Origin: Primula veris
Lineage: Eukaryota > Streptophyta > Magnoliopsida > Ericales > Primulaceae
DNA: 64,000 bases
Direction: 5' to 3'
NCBI GenBank assembly: GCA_963682055.1
Contig: OY821746.1
Coordinates: 21,642,481-21,706,480 of the forward strand
Shown: positions 1-12,567 of the stretch, piece after piece
Position numbering within the stretch: position 1 is the stretch's first letter
Layout: every line of letters starts with the position of its first letter
The notes under the pieces: model-generated
What the model was told of the DNA's origin: nothing
The model's input: the letters and a program-made list of their open reading frames with translations, nothing else
Databases searched by the model: none
Translations under genes and position numbers: made by a program

Positions 1-562
1 CCGGCTACCACAACAATATTGTTTCCTGTATTCAGGTATTTGCTTTCCGCTTTTCTTATTATTTCACGTGTAGTTTTATATAATTTTTTATTTATCATCA
101 TGTTTTAGTTTTTTACTTTCGTTTTCCATCTTGGTAACTACGGATAAAACTTGTCCGGCTTCTATCTCTATTATATATGTATGTATGTATAGGTTTTCGA
201 TGTATTGGCATGTGTTCGGAGAGTAGAGAGTGAGGTTAGAGACTCTAATAAACCCTTGTTTTGAAGGGCATGATTAATGGGTCGGATTGAAAGAAATTAT
301 TGGGTCAAAACCAGAGTTTTTTTCGGGAGAAAAGTGATAAATTTATACCCAAATAAACCAGTTTTTGTGTTTTTAGCAATATAGTACACAATATACTTGT
401 TTTTCTAAAATATTACTCAAACTTTGTGATGAACATCCAATCAAGGTACTAATGTACAATTAAGCATTAAAGGTTGATACCAATTTTGGTAAAAGTTGGT
501 AAATTTTGGGACCAGTGGTCTCATGTAGTGTAAGATGGGTACTAAACTAGTAAAATATGATA
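1..562. other. Intergenic DNA with first copy of a direct repeat
   Basis: No gene is visible. About 41-262 is a diverged copy of 2779-3012: both carry a TTTTATATAATTTTTT stretch, a TATGTATGTATG run, a GAGAG-rich stretch and end in AAACCCTTGTTTT. The remainder is AT-rich with no coding frame. Confidence 0.5.
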
Positions 563-1386
563 CTCCATCCATTTCTATTTAATTGTCCACTATAAAACTA
601 CGTGTAATTTTGACCGGATCCATTTTTGCTGCCTTGAAAAATTCAAGGCAGCCTGTCTTGAATTGTTCAGGCAGCACAATTTGTAATTTTGTATATTTTT
701 TTTGAAATAATGTAATTTTGTATGTTACATTTTTGTTTTAATGTTTTGGAATCAACATCGAATGATTAACACTACCGTGAATCTAGTATATTATTATTTA
801 GGGCTGTGTCACATACTAAAAACATAACAAATATTAATGAACCCAAAAATATCTATCCTAAAATTAATTCAAAATTAAAACTAAAATATACTAAAAACCT
901 AACACATGTTAATTAACCCAAAAATATCTATTCTAAAATTAATTTAAAATTAAAACTAAAAAATATTATTGGTTGGGACACCCTAAATAATAGTGTATTT
1001 TGGAATGAATACCGAACGATTAACACTATCGTGAATATACTATATTATTATTTTGGTTGTGTCACATACTAAAAATCTAACACTTATTAATGGACCCAAA
1101 AATATACTAAATAGATCCAAAGCGGATTGGTTTTGTCTGCCTTGAAAATTCAAGGCAGGCTGCCTTGAATTTTTCAGGGCAGCCAAAACCAATCCATTTT
1201 TACCGGCCAAGAACTTGTATTAAAATTGTCGGAATAAAAATTTTTAAAAGTTGATTATATAGTTCAAATGTTAAAATTTATGATTAGATTTTAAAAAAAT
1301 TCATTCCGACAATTTTGATACAAGTTATAAGCCGGTCAAAATTGCACGTAGTTTCGTAGTGAACAATTAAATGGGAACGGAGGGAG
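563..1386. mobile_element. Stowaway/Tc1-mariner-like non-autonomous element
   Basis: The ends are inverted repeats of more than 50 bp, beginning CTCCATCCATTTCTATTTAA on the left and the complement of CTCCCTCCGTTCCCATTTAA on the right. Both ends are flanked by TA, the usual mariner target duplication. Inside is a second pair of inverted blocks built on GCCTTGAA/TTCAAGGC (about 630-680 and 1135-1190), and two direct copies of a block containing GTGTCACATACTAAAAA (about 762-860 and 1018-1110). No transposase frame is present. The size (824 bp) is large for a Stowaway MITE, so a nested insertion is likely. Confidence 0.75.
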
Positions 1387-2778
1387 TAGTATATAGGGTA
1401 CCGAACAACGTTTTTTCAATTAGAAAATAGAGCGGCAACAAGAAATAGTGCATTGATTGAAAATAAATCATTAGGATTGGGTACTGTTGGCCCGTAATCG
1501 GCTACACCTTAGAGGGGGTGGATAAGATTTACGTACGATTTTCGCGAAATTAAAATTTACAAACAAATATAACCCAACTAGCGTCAATCTACGATAAATG
1601 AATTGCAACACAAGCAATCAACAACTAAACTATTTTAGCTAACAATATAACAAGCAATAATAAGCAAGCGTAAAGTAAAGAGCAGGAAAAAGATATGACA
1701 CCACGATATATAGAGGTTCGGAAACCCGCTTAGTCCTCTCCCCAGAATTTACTTTACCAGCTATTATCACTATAATCTTAAACCCAAGATTACAACACTT
1801 CAACCCGAGCTTCATACTCTTGATACAAGTGCTTGCGTACACGTTTACGAGTCAACGACCCCCATTTAATCTATGAGTAACCAAGTGTTTAATCTAGAAC
1901 TTTTAACCAACACTTTGGTTTAAAAGTTTCTACCCAAACATTCACTTACAAACGAGCTTATAATTTACTCTTATAAATTTGTTACAAAGTATCACTCACA
2001 AACAAATATTCTATTGGTGTTTATAAGATAACAAATAAGATTACACCCAAGAATTATATATGAAACAAGTGAGAAATATGTAGTATAAGCCTTTTTTGCT
2101 TTTATAATTTTTTTTATAACAATGGAGGTTGGGTTTGTTGATTGGTGATTTTGAGAGAGAGATAAAGGTGTAAATATGGCCCAAAATGACCCTTGGTCAC
2201 ATTATAACCGTTTGGGATGGTTATAGGCTTTAACCAATAGATACAGCCACTTTTCGAAAAACCTAAAAAGTTGTTTTTTTTAATATGTGTACTGGAGCAC
2301 CGGTGTTTGGACAAGTGCTTGGGTTTCTACCAGATTATCAACTTTTGAAGCACTGATACTTGGACTAGTGCTTGGGTTTCTGCCGGATTATAAACTTTTG
2401 ACGCATCAGTGTTTGATTTGATAGCACAGGTGCTAGGCTTACACTTTGCTCAATTTTTCATCAATCTCTCCTATCAATTCCAACTTTTTGAAACGCTTGT
2501 AATTTGCTCGTTCGGACTCCGAATCGATTTCTGTTTAAAACGATGTCTTCGTTATTCAATGCTCTATCATTTTAAGTTCTGAAATATAAATTCTCTCTTT
2601 TTGTAAAAGATCAAGTATTATATTATTGAATCGAAAATTTGTTTATAATTAGTAAAATCATTAAAATACTCATAATCAAAATCAATGATGGAACACATGG
2701 TTCAACAGGTACCAATTTGGAAAATTAGGTAGCTTGAGTCCTAAACTGCTTTAGCATTATTCCCGTATTTTCTGTTTT
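1387..2778. other. Intergenic DNA, no gene seen
   Basis: AT-rich sequence with only short shadow frames. A short block with GCACTGATACTTGGACTAGTG-type wording is repeated loosely at about 2290-2420. Nothing else is recognised. Confidence 0.5.
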
Positions 2779-3012
2779 CAACTACTTGTTTAATACTTTC
2801 TTATTATTCCGCATGTAGGTTTTATATAATTTTTTTTATTACTATCGTGCTTCAGTTTTTCAATTCAGTTTTCCGTCGTGGCAACTTTCTGTAAAACTTG
2901 ACCGACTTCTCTCTCTATTTACCATATATGTATGTATGCATGTATAGGTTTTTGGTATGTGGGTGTGTAGAGAGAGTGAGAGGGTGGGGGTTCTTTAAAC
3001 CCTTGTTTTATA
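2779..3012. repeat. Second copy of the 41-262 direct repeat
   Basis: Diverged direct copy of 41-262, about 2.75 kb away. The ends do not look like LTRs (no TG...CA termini or primer-binding site noticed), so this is read as a segmental duplication or a dispersed repeat. Confidence 0.5.
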
Positions 3013-3189
3013 AAATGGATGGTAAAACCTGACTCATTAACTTTCAACTTTGTTTCGCCTTTCAAAAGTCTCAGTTCTTGTTTTCGGATTCTCTTTTCAT
3101 TCTATTGTTTCACGATTAATTTTTAAACTTCTTTGTTTTGTTTTATAAATTTTTACATTTTCGTTTCTTGCTTTCTATAATTCATGTTT

Positions 3190-3420
3190 TACCCATGTGA
3201 GTATTTGTCAATTGAATATATGATTTGGCTGAATACCGTATATGGTGTTTTGTACTATACACCCAATCGAGTATTTGTCAATTTAATTGATATTTTGGTT
3301 GAATACATGCATCTTGTCAGTTCAACTTATGATTTGGCTGAGTACATACGTATTTGGTGTCTTTGCATTAGACCCAATCGAGTATTTTTTTTCAACTTAG
3401 TTGACGATTTGACTCTCTCT
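3190..3420. repeat. Array of ~85-bp repeat, related to the kinase intron 1 array
   Basis: Roughly three diverged units with the wording ACCCA-TCGAGTATTTGTCAAT-TGATTTGGCTGAATAC. The same wording occurs at about 5160-5510 and many times in intron 1 of the casein kinase gene at 31.0-32.8 kb. Reading frames across it are by-products of the repeat. Confidence 0.7.
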
Positions 3421-3620
3421 CTCTAACACTCTCTCCCTCTCAAACCCTAGTTCCAACCTGTCGCCGCCAACTATCTGGGGTGGGGGAGGAGGCAGCGACG
3501 CCTCCCCTACCCACAGGCTCCGTACCCAGTTTTAACCCATTCTCCTCTGGCATCGCATCCCCTTCTCCGTCACTTTCCTTCACCCCATCTCCGCCTTTCC
3601 CTTTCTCTCCTCCACCACTG

Positions 3621-4060
3621 TAATGACCCGATCTTCTGACCAAACCGGCACCATCTAATTACTACCACCAATATTGTCCGTTTTGACCCGATTTCGTACT
3701 CGCTTCTCGGGCCGTACGACTTTAAAAGTCATTGGTGATAGTAATGAAGATTTTCTTAGCTTATATACCATATAGGTACTCACATATCTAGGCGATGTGT
3801 GACAATATTTTTTCTTGACACCGACATTTTCCTATAAAAATCTAGATTCTTACACTCTTTCCCCCTTCATGCACGACGTTCTTGTCGGACACGCTGTCCT
3901 TCCAGGGGTGGTTCACACACCATCAGCTAGATAGCGGCTCTGATAACAATTTTAACGATCTGGTCCTCTGACCAAACTCACACCATCTGCTTACCACCAC
4001 AAATATTGTCCGATTTGACCCGATTTTGTCCTCGCTTTTCAGGCCACACGACTTTAAAAG
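3621..4060. repeat. TE-like 108-bp direct repeats about 332 bp apart
   Basis: Positions 3621-3728 and 3953-4060 are diverged direct copies; both include AATATTGTCCG, TTTGACCCGATTT and a final CGACTTTAAAAG. The spacer contains GGCTCTGATAAC. The wording resembles a dispersed repeat common in dicot genomes, but I cannot name its family. The GC-rich stretch just upstream (3430-3620) has no convincing coding frame. Confidence 0.55.
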
Positions 4061-6340
4061 GACTTGAGCAATATTTTCTCTTTACACCGGCATTTTTCTA
4101 TGAAAATCCGGATTCTTATAGCCACCCTTCTGATCTATCTCTCCCCATTCGCTCTTTTCTCACCTTCCAACTATCTTTTTCTCTTCGTCCTCCACATCCG
4201 TCCCGATCTCTCTTCTCATCTCCATTCTCTTCTAAATCTCAACCCCTTTTTATATACTCTCTCAATGACCATCTTATAAATTTGTTTGGGCCTAAATTGT
4301 GCCGATCGGGGTGACTTTCCGGTGATCAGAGTCTACAATAGAAATAGTGTGACTACCTTGTACTACGAGTCTTGGACATCATGCCTCCTGCTTAGATCGG
4401 ATTTTAATAGTGTGTTGGCACCCTGCTTATAACTACAGCGCCAGACAGATATGGTTGCTATGGTACCTTTCGGCCCTCGTTTGACATGTAGTCTGGTATG
4501 TTGTCTTTTTTATTCCTGGATGACTCTGTTTGTAGATATGGTCTATCTGAGCAAAACTTTTGACGTGTCAAACATTTTTGGGTAGTTATTTACTTTTTAC
4601 ATCTTTTAGGCATATTTTATGATATAATTTTGTCTCAATTGTATTTTATGAGTATTGACGGGGGTTGTTTAGATTGCAATCGTATGGTGTATTCTGTCTG
4701 GGTGATGTTTTCATGGCTTTGTAAAAATCTTTTGACGTATGGGGTTACTTTTATGGGTCCTTCCTTGTGATTGGTATGATTAGATCGGCTTATTTGTGTG
4801 CTGGCACCCCGATGGTGTTTTTTATTGGACTAGTCTGTGTTAGAACCCTTCTGGATCCTCTAATTCGATTTTGGTTGGCACGACACCTGTAGACGTTTTC
4901 TACTTTCGAACACTCGATTGGCACATTTGACAAGATTTTAGTACTTTTTGGGCTTTTATTTTGATGGAAGGATTTGAAAAGGGTCGTGTTTATGTATTTT
5001 CGTTTTTCTAGCCTTTTGGAGCTTGTTCCATAGACAGTGATCCTTGTATAACCTTGTTATTTTGATTAATGATAAGCACGTTACTTTGTTTGGGGGGGGG
5101 GGGGGGAATTTTGGTATAATTAATGATTTGGCTATATTGTGTACAGTGTGTGTGTTAAAACCCATATGAGTATTTGTCGCTCAAATATATGATTTAGCTG
5201 GATACGTACATATATGGTGTTTTTGTATTACACTCAATTGAGTATTTGTCAATTTTTAATTGAAAATTTGTTTGAACACATGCATATTTGTCAATCCGGA
5301 TACATATGTGTGTATTAGAACCAGTTGGATAGTTTTCAATTAATTGATGATTTGACTGCATTATATACATTTGAGTGTGTGTATATAAAACCCATCTAAT
5401 ATTTTTCAATTGAATGTATGATTTGGCTGGATACATACGTAAATTGTGTTTTTGCATTAGACACAGTCGAGTATTTTTCAATTGACTGATGATTTGGCTC
5501 TATTATATAATGTTTTGGGAAAAAGCAATTTGGGAAAAAAATGTTATTTGGTTTGCTTATTGCTATTGTTATATGAATTGTTGCTAGTATGATTTGAGTC
5601 ACCGACAAGCCTCAAAAAATAGTTTAATTCCGGATAATAAACACACCCTTATCAAACCCATAATGTACGCTAGCAAAAATTTGAAATGGTCATATGAAAA
5701 AAATATTGCCTAAATACAATAAACTAGAGGTATTTACACCGATGATACTATATGGGTAAGTTCACACTTGCTCATGTTACGATCTCAAGTATTCATTAGA
5801 TTTGGTATGGATTAACCTTGTTGTGACGCCATCTTCAATGCATGTATATGCATAATGCATGCTATGCTTGCCTCGCATATATTGCACCCATCTTGCACGC
5901 ACGCCGCAAGATCATGTTACAAACAATTCCCAAAATAGTTAAACGTTAAAAGACAATCTTAACAAAAACAGTTTAATACACGTCGAAGACAATTATTATA
6001 AAATACTAAAAATCTTAATTTTTTAGTGTCGTTATTTTGATCAAATATCTCGTTTATGCCGTTTGACTTCTAAAAAAACATTATGTAACTATTTTAACAT
6101 ATATATATAAAGAAAGAAAAAGACATAGGTAAACATAATTAATTTTTGAAAAACTTTGTTAATAATTTCATGCTACTTTTCCTTTATCCTGTTTATTTCC
6201 CTTTCTTTCGCTTGATATTTTTCGGATACCAAACACACCCTTACCGATTTTATCATGAAAAAAAAATAAAAAAATAAAATATAACAGGTATTTTTCATGT
6301 GTTCTAAAAGTAGTAGTTAAATAATAAAAAGAGCATAGGG
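4061..6340. other. Intergenic DNA with a second ~85-bp repeat cluster
   Basis: No gene is recognised. A run of 14 or more G lies at about 5092-5106. About 5160-5510 holds four or five diverged units of the ~85-bp repeat. About 6098-6360 resembles 19928-20160, including the wording AGAGGGCCAATATT. Confidence 0.5.
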
Positions 6341-6471
6341 AGAGGGCCAATATTATAATTTTCGTAAGCGGTGAGCGGTGGCAGCCGTTAAATAAGTTTT
6401 AGGGTTTTTATTACTTAAAAATAAATTATTTATTATTACCGTCTCTCTCTCTCTCTCCGCCGTACCTCCAG
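6341..6471 (+). promoter_or_regulatory. Likely RPB5 promoter end and 5' UTR exon
   Basis: A TTTTAGGGTTTT telo-box-like motif lies at 6397-6408, as is frequent upstream of plant housekeeping genes. It is followed by a CT-rich leader (6442-6457) and the sequence CCTCCAG ending at 6471 before a GT. A matching acceptor, TTTTCCAG, ends at 8287, leaving a 20-nt leader before the RPB5 start codon. A 5' UTR intron of about 1.8 kb (6472-8287) is therefore inferred. Confidence 0.5.
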
Positions 6472-6540
6472 GTTCTCTCTCTATATATACATATACATAT
6501 ACATGCATAGTGATACTAATAGGAACAAGTGAATATTATA

Positions 6541-7650
6541 ATTTGCTTTTTGTTATTTTATTACCATAATGTATTTTAAAGGCTTAATAGTTAATACTAA
6601 CTGTGGTGTAATAGTTTTTTGGAATATCTCAAGTTTTGATTTTTATTGATTGTTATGGTGTTTGGATAACTGGGTAGGTTTTGGAAAATACTAACCATGC
6701 ATAAATAGGTTTTTGTTACTATTTTATTACCATATTGTATTATTGTTTCTGAAGGCTTACTAATAACCATGGTGTAATAGTTGTTTGGAATATATAAAGT
6801 TTTGATTTTTATTGATTGTTAGGGTGTTTGTATTACTGGGTAGGTTTTGGAAAATACTAACCATGCATAGGTTGTGATTTCATAATGACGTGGGATTCTG
6901 GGAATAGCACAATTGTGATTTTTTGTGGCATTTTTTATGTATTTTTTTGGGTTCTATTTTTGGTGTTCCTGTTTAAAGGAATGGACAATTTGACAACTTG
7001 ATTACAAATATGATTATATGATTGATTGATTGAGTTTTGGTACAAGTATATTTATATTTGAAGTATAATTTTTTAATATTGACTTGCTAAAGGGATCGAG
7101 TTAAGGCCAATTTTTGCACTTTTTGGATACTATTATTCGTGTGTTCTCATTCTAAATGAGTGGACAATTTGACAAATATGTTTCATATGTGCATTGTGTA
7201 TTGAGTTCAGATGAAAGTATATCTTTGTTTGAAGTATATATTGCTAGCGTTGGCTCCAGAAAAAAAAAAAAGAGTTAAGAGCGCTTATGCAATTTTTGGA
7301 TACTGTTACGTGTTTTCTTATTCGAAATGAGTGGACAATTTGACAACTTCATTACGTATTCTTAACTGATCGAGGTTCGATGCTAGTTATTTTTTTTTAC
7401 ATTAAAAGTACCTATTGTTAACATTTATCGTTGTCTCCATAAAAGAAACGGAGTTAAGAGATTTTATTCAAAACAGCGCTTTTCTCATCCTATGTACCTT
7501 GTTCCCTTCACACATGCGTAATTAATGATAGATTGTTGTTCCAAATGCGGATTTTTCCGTCTTGCTACTCCAAATTGTTATTTGGTAAAAGTGTTAAAAA
7601 AGAAGTAAATTTATTTTGTTGAGTTCAATTTGGTGAGGCGAATTTATCTA
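6541..7650. repeat. Block in the RPB5 leader intron duplicated in RPB5 intron 3
   Basis: This block matches about 10702-12075 in order and orientation. It starts with two units of a ~165-bp tandem repeat (TTTGGAATAT, TTGATTTTTATTGATTGTTA, GGTAGGTTTTGGAAAATACT), continues through GTGGACAATTTGACAACTT segments, and ends with the shared wording CACACATGCGTAATTAATGA. Confidence 0.8.
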
Positions 7651-8307
7651 CTTCACAAGCTATATAAATTGACTACTTTAGCCTTCAACTTCCATCATAC
7701 GGTTTATCTCTTCACAATCATTTTTTTTACTTCAAGTTTCTGTACCTTTACTATGTGACACATCGTACCATGAATCGGATATTTAAAGAGCTTTGATTAG
7801 AGGACACCATTAAAGCACTTTTAGAAGCAAAGAATGAAATTTGTCATAGAAGGTTTACTGTGGATTTTAAAGTAAACTGATGTAACAGTCGTTAAACTGG
7901 TAACTTAGAAACCATCATATTGTCACAATTGTTTAAATTACGAAGCTCATATGCATTTACGTGACAATTGTTAGTATACTTTTCAGAGAAATAAATCGTG
8001 GCTTCATGACCAGAAAATTGGTTGGTATATTTTTGTTCATGAAAATTGTATCGTAGGTAGATGCAAGTTAAATATGAATTTCTAAAGCCACTCTCTTCAT
8101 TATTATAGGCTGGGGTTTAGTCAGAGTGAGATTTTAACATAAATTTCATCACCCTTTACATTCTGCTTTTGTGGTATATGCATACTTGAATGTGTGAATA
8201 TATCCTGGTGGATTGAAATAAGAGATTCAGCATCTTCTGCAAGTTTTAGTGTCATACTGGTATAATTAATGATAGGCTATTTTCCAGGGGTTTATTTGTA
8301 GAGCAAG

Positions 8308-11300
8308 ATGTCTGGTTCCGAGGACGAAAGGACGAGGCTTTACCGAATCAGGAAAACAGTTTTGGAAATGCTGAAGGACAGGGGTTACATGGTTTTAGAT
8401 GATGAGATACAGATGACAATGGAGAAATTCATTAGAAAATTTGGTGAAACTATGAAAAGAGAAGACCTCATCGTCAACAGATCTAAGCAAAATGACAGTT
8501 CTGATCAGGTGTGATTCAGGATTTTAATGTTTTAAGGCCTTTGATATCTAAACTTTCGTTTCGTGTTACTTATTTAAATTCATTGTTGGTGGCATTTATT
8601 TAATTTTGATTGTATATATGCTCTGCTTGGCTGGTATATTCACATCTAATTTGTCCTTTTGTCGTGGGCCAGATCTATGTTTTCTTCCCTCAAGAGCCGA
8701 AAGTTGGTGTGAAAACAATGAAGACATATACCGAACGCATGAAATCAGAGAATGTTTTTCGAGCAATTCTGGTGGTTCAACAGAATCTCACTCCTTTTGC
8801 AAGGACTTGTATAACTGAAATCTCTACAAAATTTCACTTGGAGGTTTTCCAGGTAATTATGCATCCTTTGATATGCATATGAACATTTTTATCGGATATT
8901 ACAATTGTTTATTGGTAACGTCTTTATACGGTCAGCAAAATCTGAATCCAGTCTGAGACTCGTAGTTTGAAAAACAAAGTCGTAGTTCTGAAGACAAACT
9001 CGTGGTTCTGAAATCAAAGTCGTACTTCTGAAGTACGAGTCTTGACTTTTCTGGGTTGACTATTTAAATTATGATTATGTAAAGTTATGATTAGTGTTGT
9101 TGTAGTTACGGCATTTTTAATATTTTATTACTTACTTTCTAGTTGTCGCATTTGCTAGAAGAATGAAAAAGAATATATTAAATATTTGGTTGCTTAATGC
9201 GTTATTTCTACTGACTATTTGAGAACATGAAAACAATTTATTAATAAGTCGAAAGTTTTCGCGACCGATCACAAATAAGCTTTGCTTATTTTTGAAATCC
9301 TATAACCAAATAAAACTAAGTGAATCTTTCGTAGTTTCCAACATTATATGACTTGGACACTTGATCATTTTTAAACGGTAATTTAAACTATCTATATTTC
9401 ATTTTAACTGGAGTAATTTCAATATCGATAGTTATACTTAGTCCAACTTGAAAATATTGTCCTAAGAGTCAGATTTTGAAAAATCCGAGTCCTCTGATCA
9501 AAATTTTAAAACCGTCAAATGTGCACTCTCAAATAAATTTGTGAAGATACAACTATTTTTTTAAAGTTTATGTCATCGAGTCTGCTCAATATAGAAAACA
9601 TGCATATGTAACAAACTAGCACATAATAACATATATACTTTCAGCAACAATTTAGAGCTATGAAGTAATTTCAATGTCTATGTAACTGGAGTAATTTCAG
9701 CACATAATATCATAATTTAAATAGTCAACCCAGAAAAGTCAAGCCTCGTATTTCAGAAGTACGATTTTGTTTTTTAAACTACGAGTCTCAGACTGGATTC
9801 AGATTTTGCTGACTGTATAAAGACGCTACCTTGTTTATTCAGATGATGTTACTTCAAACTTCTCTAGAAGTTCTTAATTTTTTATTGTTATGTGAGTTTT
9901 TTACTCATTTTAATGTCCAAAGTCGGTTGCCATATCTGTTAACAGATGAATACAATATTTTGGGAAAATGCTTACACAAATTTTGGCGTATTGATCATGA
10001 ATGGATCAATGCACATGCAAAATACAACGATTATTAGGATATAATGTACATTTCCTTGTACAGGAGGCAGAGTTGTTGGTGAACATCAGTAAACATGTTC
10101 TAGTTCCAGAACACCAGCTCTTGACAAATGATGAAAAGAAGACTTTGTTGGAGAGATATACTGTGAAAGAAACACAGGTCTGATTGAGTTTTTGCGCTAC
10201 TCTTTTATATCAATCTGCCATCTGTAGTTTTACAAATCCTGGTCGAATGTGAGAAAAAAATTATATTATTTATCATCATAATTATCATTTCGACTGTTCT
10301 GCTGTTTGTTGAGCCTATGTTATGCCCATCAACCGTACTGTTAGTTAAATGAAATGCACATTATAACTCTTCTCAATTGCCATGGTTCATTAACTTCTCT
10401 AGGCAGTAAGGAAAGAAACCCAGTGTAAAGCTATGGGGAGATTTGATTGGGTTTCAATTTCTGAACATTGCCTTCTGAGTTCTTTTCCTAAAGACGCACA
10501 TACTCTGTCAGAGGTTTCTTATTTCCATGTTTCATATTTGATTGGGTTTTTGTTTTGACTTTTTTCCTTTTGAGGTTTCCCTGAAAACACACAAATCTAA
10601 TCAGAAGTTTACTATATTCATATATAACAGCATCTCAGATCCTCAAAAATCAGTTTCGGAGAATTCGCGAGACTGAACAATGCAGAAAGTCTTTCTGAAT
10701 TTTTTATTAATTGTTTCTGAAGGCTTAATACTAATTATGGTATAATAGTTGTTTGGAATATCTCAACTTTTGATTTTTATTAATTGTTAGGGTGTTTGTA
10801 TTACTGGGTAGGTTTTGGAAAATACTAACCATGCATAAATAGGTTTTTGTTATTTTATTACCATAATGTATTGTTTCTGAAGGCTTAATACTTACAGTGG
10901 TGTAATAGTTGTTTGGAATATATGAAGTTTTGATTTTGATTAATTGTTATGGAATTTGTATAACTGGGTAGGTTTTGGAAAATACTAACCATCCATAAAT
11001 AGGTTTTTGTTATTTTATTACCATATTGTATTGTTTCTGAAGGCTTAATACTAATTATGGTATAATAGTTGTTTGTAATATCTCAACTTTTGATTTTTCT
11101 TAATTGTTATGGTGTTTGTATTACTGGGTAGTATTTGGAAAATACTAACCATGCATAAATAGGTTTTTGTTATTTTATTACCATATTGTACAGTTTCTGA
11201 AGAGGCTTAATACTTACCGTGGTGTAATAGTTATTTGGAATATATTAAGTTTTGATTTTTATTGATTGTTATGGTGTTTGTATTTCTGGGTAGGTTTTGG

Positions 11301-12567
11301 AAAATACTAACTATGCATAATTTTATGTGATATCATAATCACGTGGGAATAGCAGTATAGCACAATTGTGATTTTGTGTAAAAAAAATTGCAAATTTTTT
11401 GGGGGTACTATTTTGGGTGTTCCTTTTTAAAAAAAGTGGACTGTTTGACAACTTCATTACAAATATGGATGACTGATTGAGTTAGTATTTTTTTATTTTG
11501 AAGTACAGATTTTTAGCATTTACTTGCTAAAAGAATTGGATTGAGATCTGTTTTGCATGATCTTTTGGATACTATTATGCCGTGTTCTCATTCTAAACGA
11601 GTGGACAATTTGACAACTATGTTTCATATGTGCATTATGTATTGAGTTCCGACGAAAGTATATCTTTATTTGAAGTATATATTGCTAGCATTGGCTCCAG
11701 AAAAAATTGAGTTAAGAGCGGTTCTGCAATTTTTGGATACTGTTATGCGTCTTCTTATTCGAAATGAGTGGACAATTTGACAACTTCATTACGTATTCTT
11801 AACTGATCAAAGGTTCGATGCTAGTTATTTTTTATTTATTAAAAATACCTATTGTTAACATTTATCATTGTCTCCATAAAAGAAACCGTGTTAAGAGATT
11901 TTATTCAAAACAATGATACATTTTTTTTCCTCATCCTATGTACCTTGTTCCCTTCACACATGCGTAATTAATGATAGATTTTTGTTCTAAATGCGGATTT
12001 TTCCATCTCGCTACTCCAAATTATTATTTGGTAAAAGTGTTAAAAAGAAGTAAATTTATTTTGAGTTAAATTTGGTGAACATTGCCTTCTGAGTTTTCTC
12101 CTAAAGACACCACACACGATCAAAAGTTTTCTTTTCTTTTCATGTTTGATTCTTAACTTTGTATTTCAGAGAGTATGTGAGACTGACTACTACGGGAAAT
12201 CTTGCTGAAACAAACCGACATTCCTCATGGAAAAAAAAGATAAAAGAAAATTCATATCCCCAAAATTCTTTTTGGAAGCCGTTTCTTTAAATTGTTAATT
12301 TGGGAACCCTACTAATATGGTCCCCATTTTTGTCTGTCATCCTTATAGGATCTACTCTTTAACTCATGATTTCTGCTTCATTTGTTTTATCAACTGATCC
12401 TAAATTCTCTCTTTCTATCCTTTGCTTTTGTTGGATTCCAGCTTCCTCGTATTCAGGTCACCGACCCAGTGGCGAAATATTATGGGATGAAGCGTGGACA
12501 AGTTGTGAGAATTACTCGTTCAAGTGAAACTGCAGGCCGCTATATCACATACCGCTATGTTGTCTAG
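8308..12567 (+). CDS. NRPB5: RNA polymerase subunit RPB5 (RPABC1), shared by Pol I, II and III
   Basis: Four exons, all joined by phase-0 GT-AG introns: 8308-8508, 8673-8852, 10064-10177 and 12442-12567. They encode 206 aa, close to the usual length of about 205. RPB5 is a subunit common to the nuclear polymerases and lies in the lower jaw near downstream DNA. Exons 1-2 give the N-terminal jaw domain (starts [17 protein letters not shown], then [17 protein letters not shown]). Exons 3-4 give the conserved C-terminal assembly domain, with [37 protein letters not shown] and the typical end YITYRYVV. The start is the first ATG after an acceptor at 8287 and begins the conserved N-terminus. Intron 2 contains a MULE MITE, and intron 3 contains a block copied from the leader intron. 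No disabling change is seen, so the gene should be functional. Confidence 0.95.
8914..9830. mobile_element. Non-autonomous MULE (MITE) in RPB5 intron 2
   Basis: A 917-bp element with inverted ends of about 130 bp (GGTAACGTCTTTATACGGTC on the left; the right end is the complement of GGTAGCGTCTTTATACAGTC). It is flanked by a perfect 9-bp TSD, TTGTTTATT, at 8905-8913 and 9831-9839; 9 bp is typical of Mutator-like elements. Inside the left arm are short tandem units based on TCGTAGTTCTGAA. There is no coding capacity. Exon 2 ends 61 bp before the element. Confidence 0.9.
10702..12075. repeat. RPB5 intron 3 copy of the leader-intron block
   Basis: Direct duplicate of about 6541-7650. The tandem part has expanded to four units here; TTGTTTCTGA starts near 10711, 10871 and 11031, and a variant starts near 11191, giving a period of about 160 bp. 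The sequence just before (10440-10700) and just after (12075-12230) the block is also related, sharing GAACATTGCCTTCTGAGTT, which suggests a second, smaller duplication around it. Confidence 0.8.

Noticed and set aside
41..3012. The 41-262 and 2779-3012 repeats as LTRs of one retrotransposon
   Set aside because: No TG/CA ends, primer-binding site, polypurine tract or retroelement protein between them.
3440..3643. Gly/Glu-rich minus-strand 67-codon frame in GC-rich DNA
   Set aside because: No recognisable domain or splice context; the base composition alone explains the open frame.
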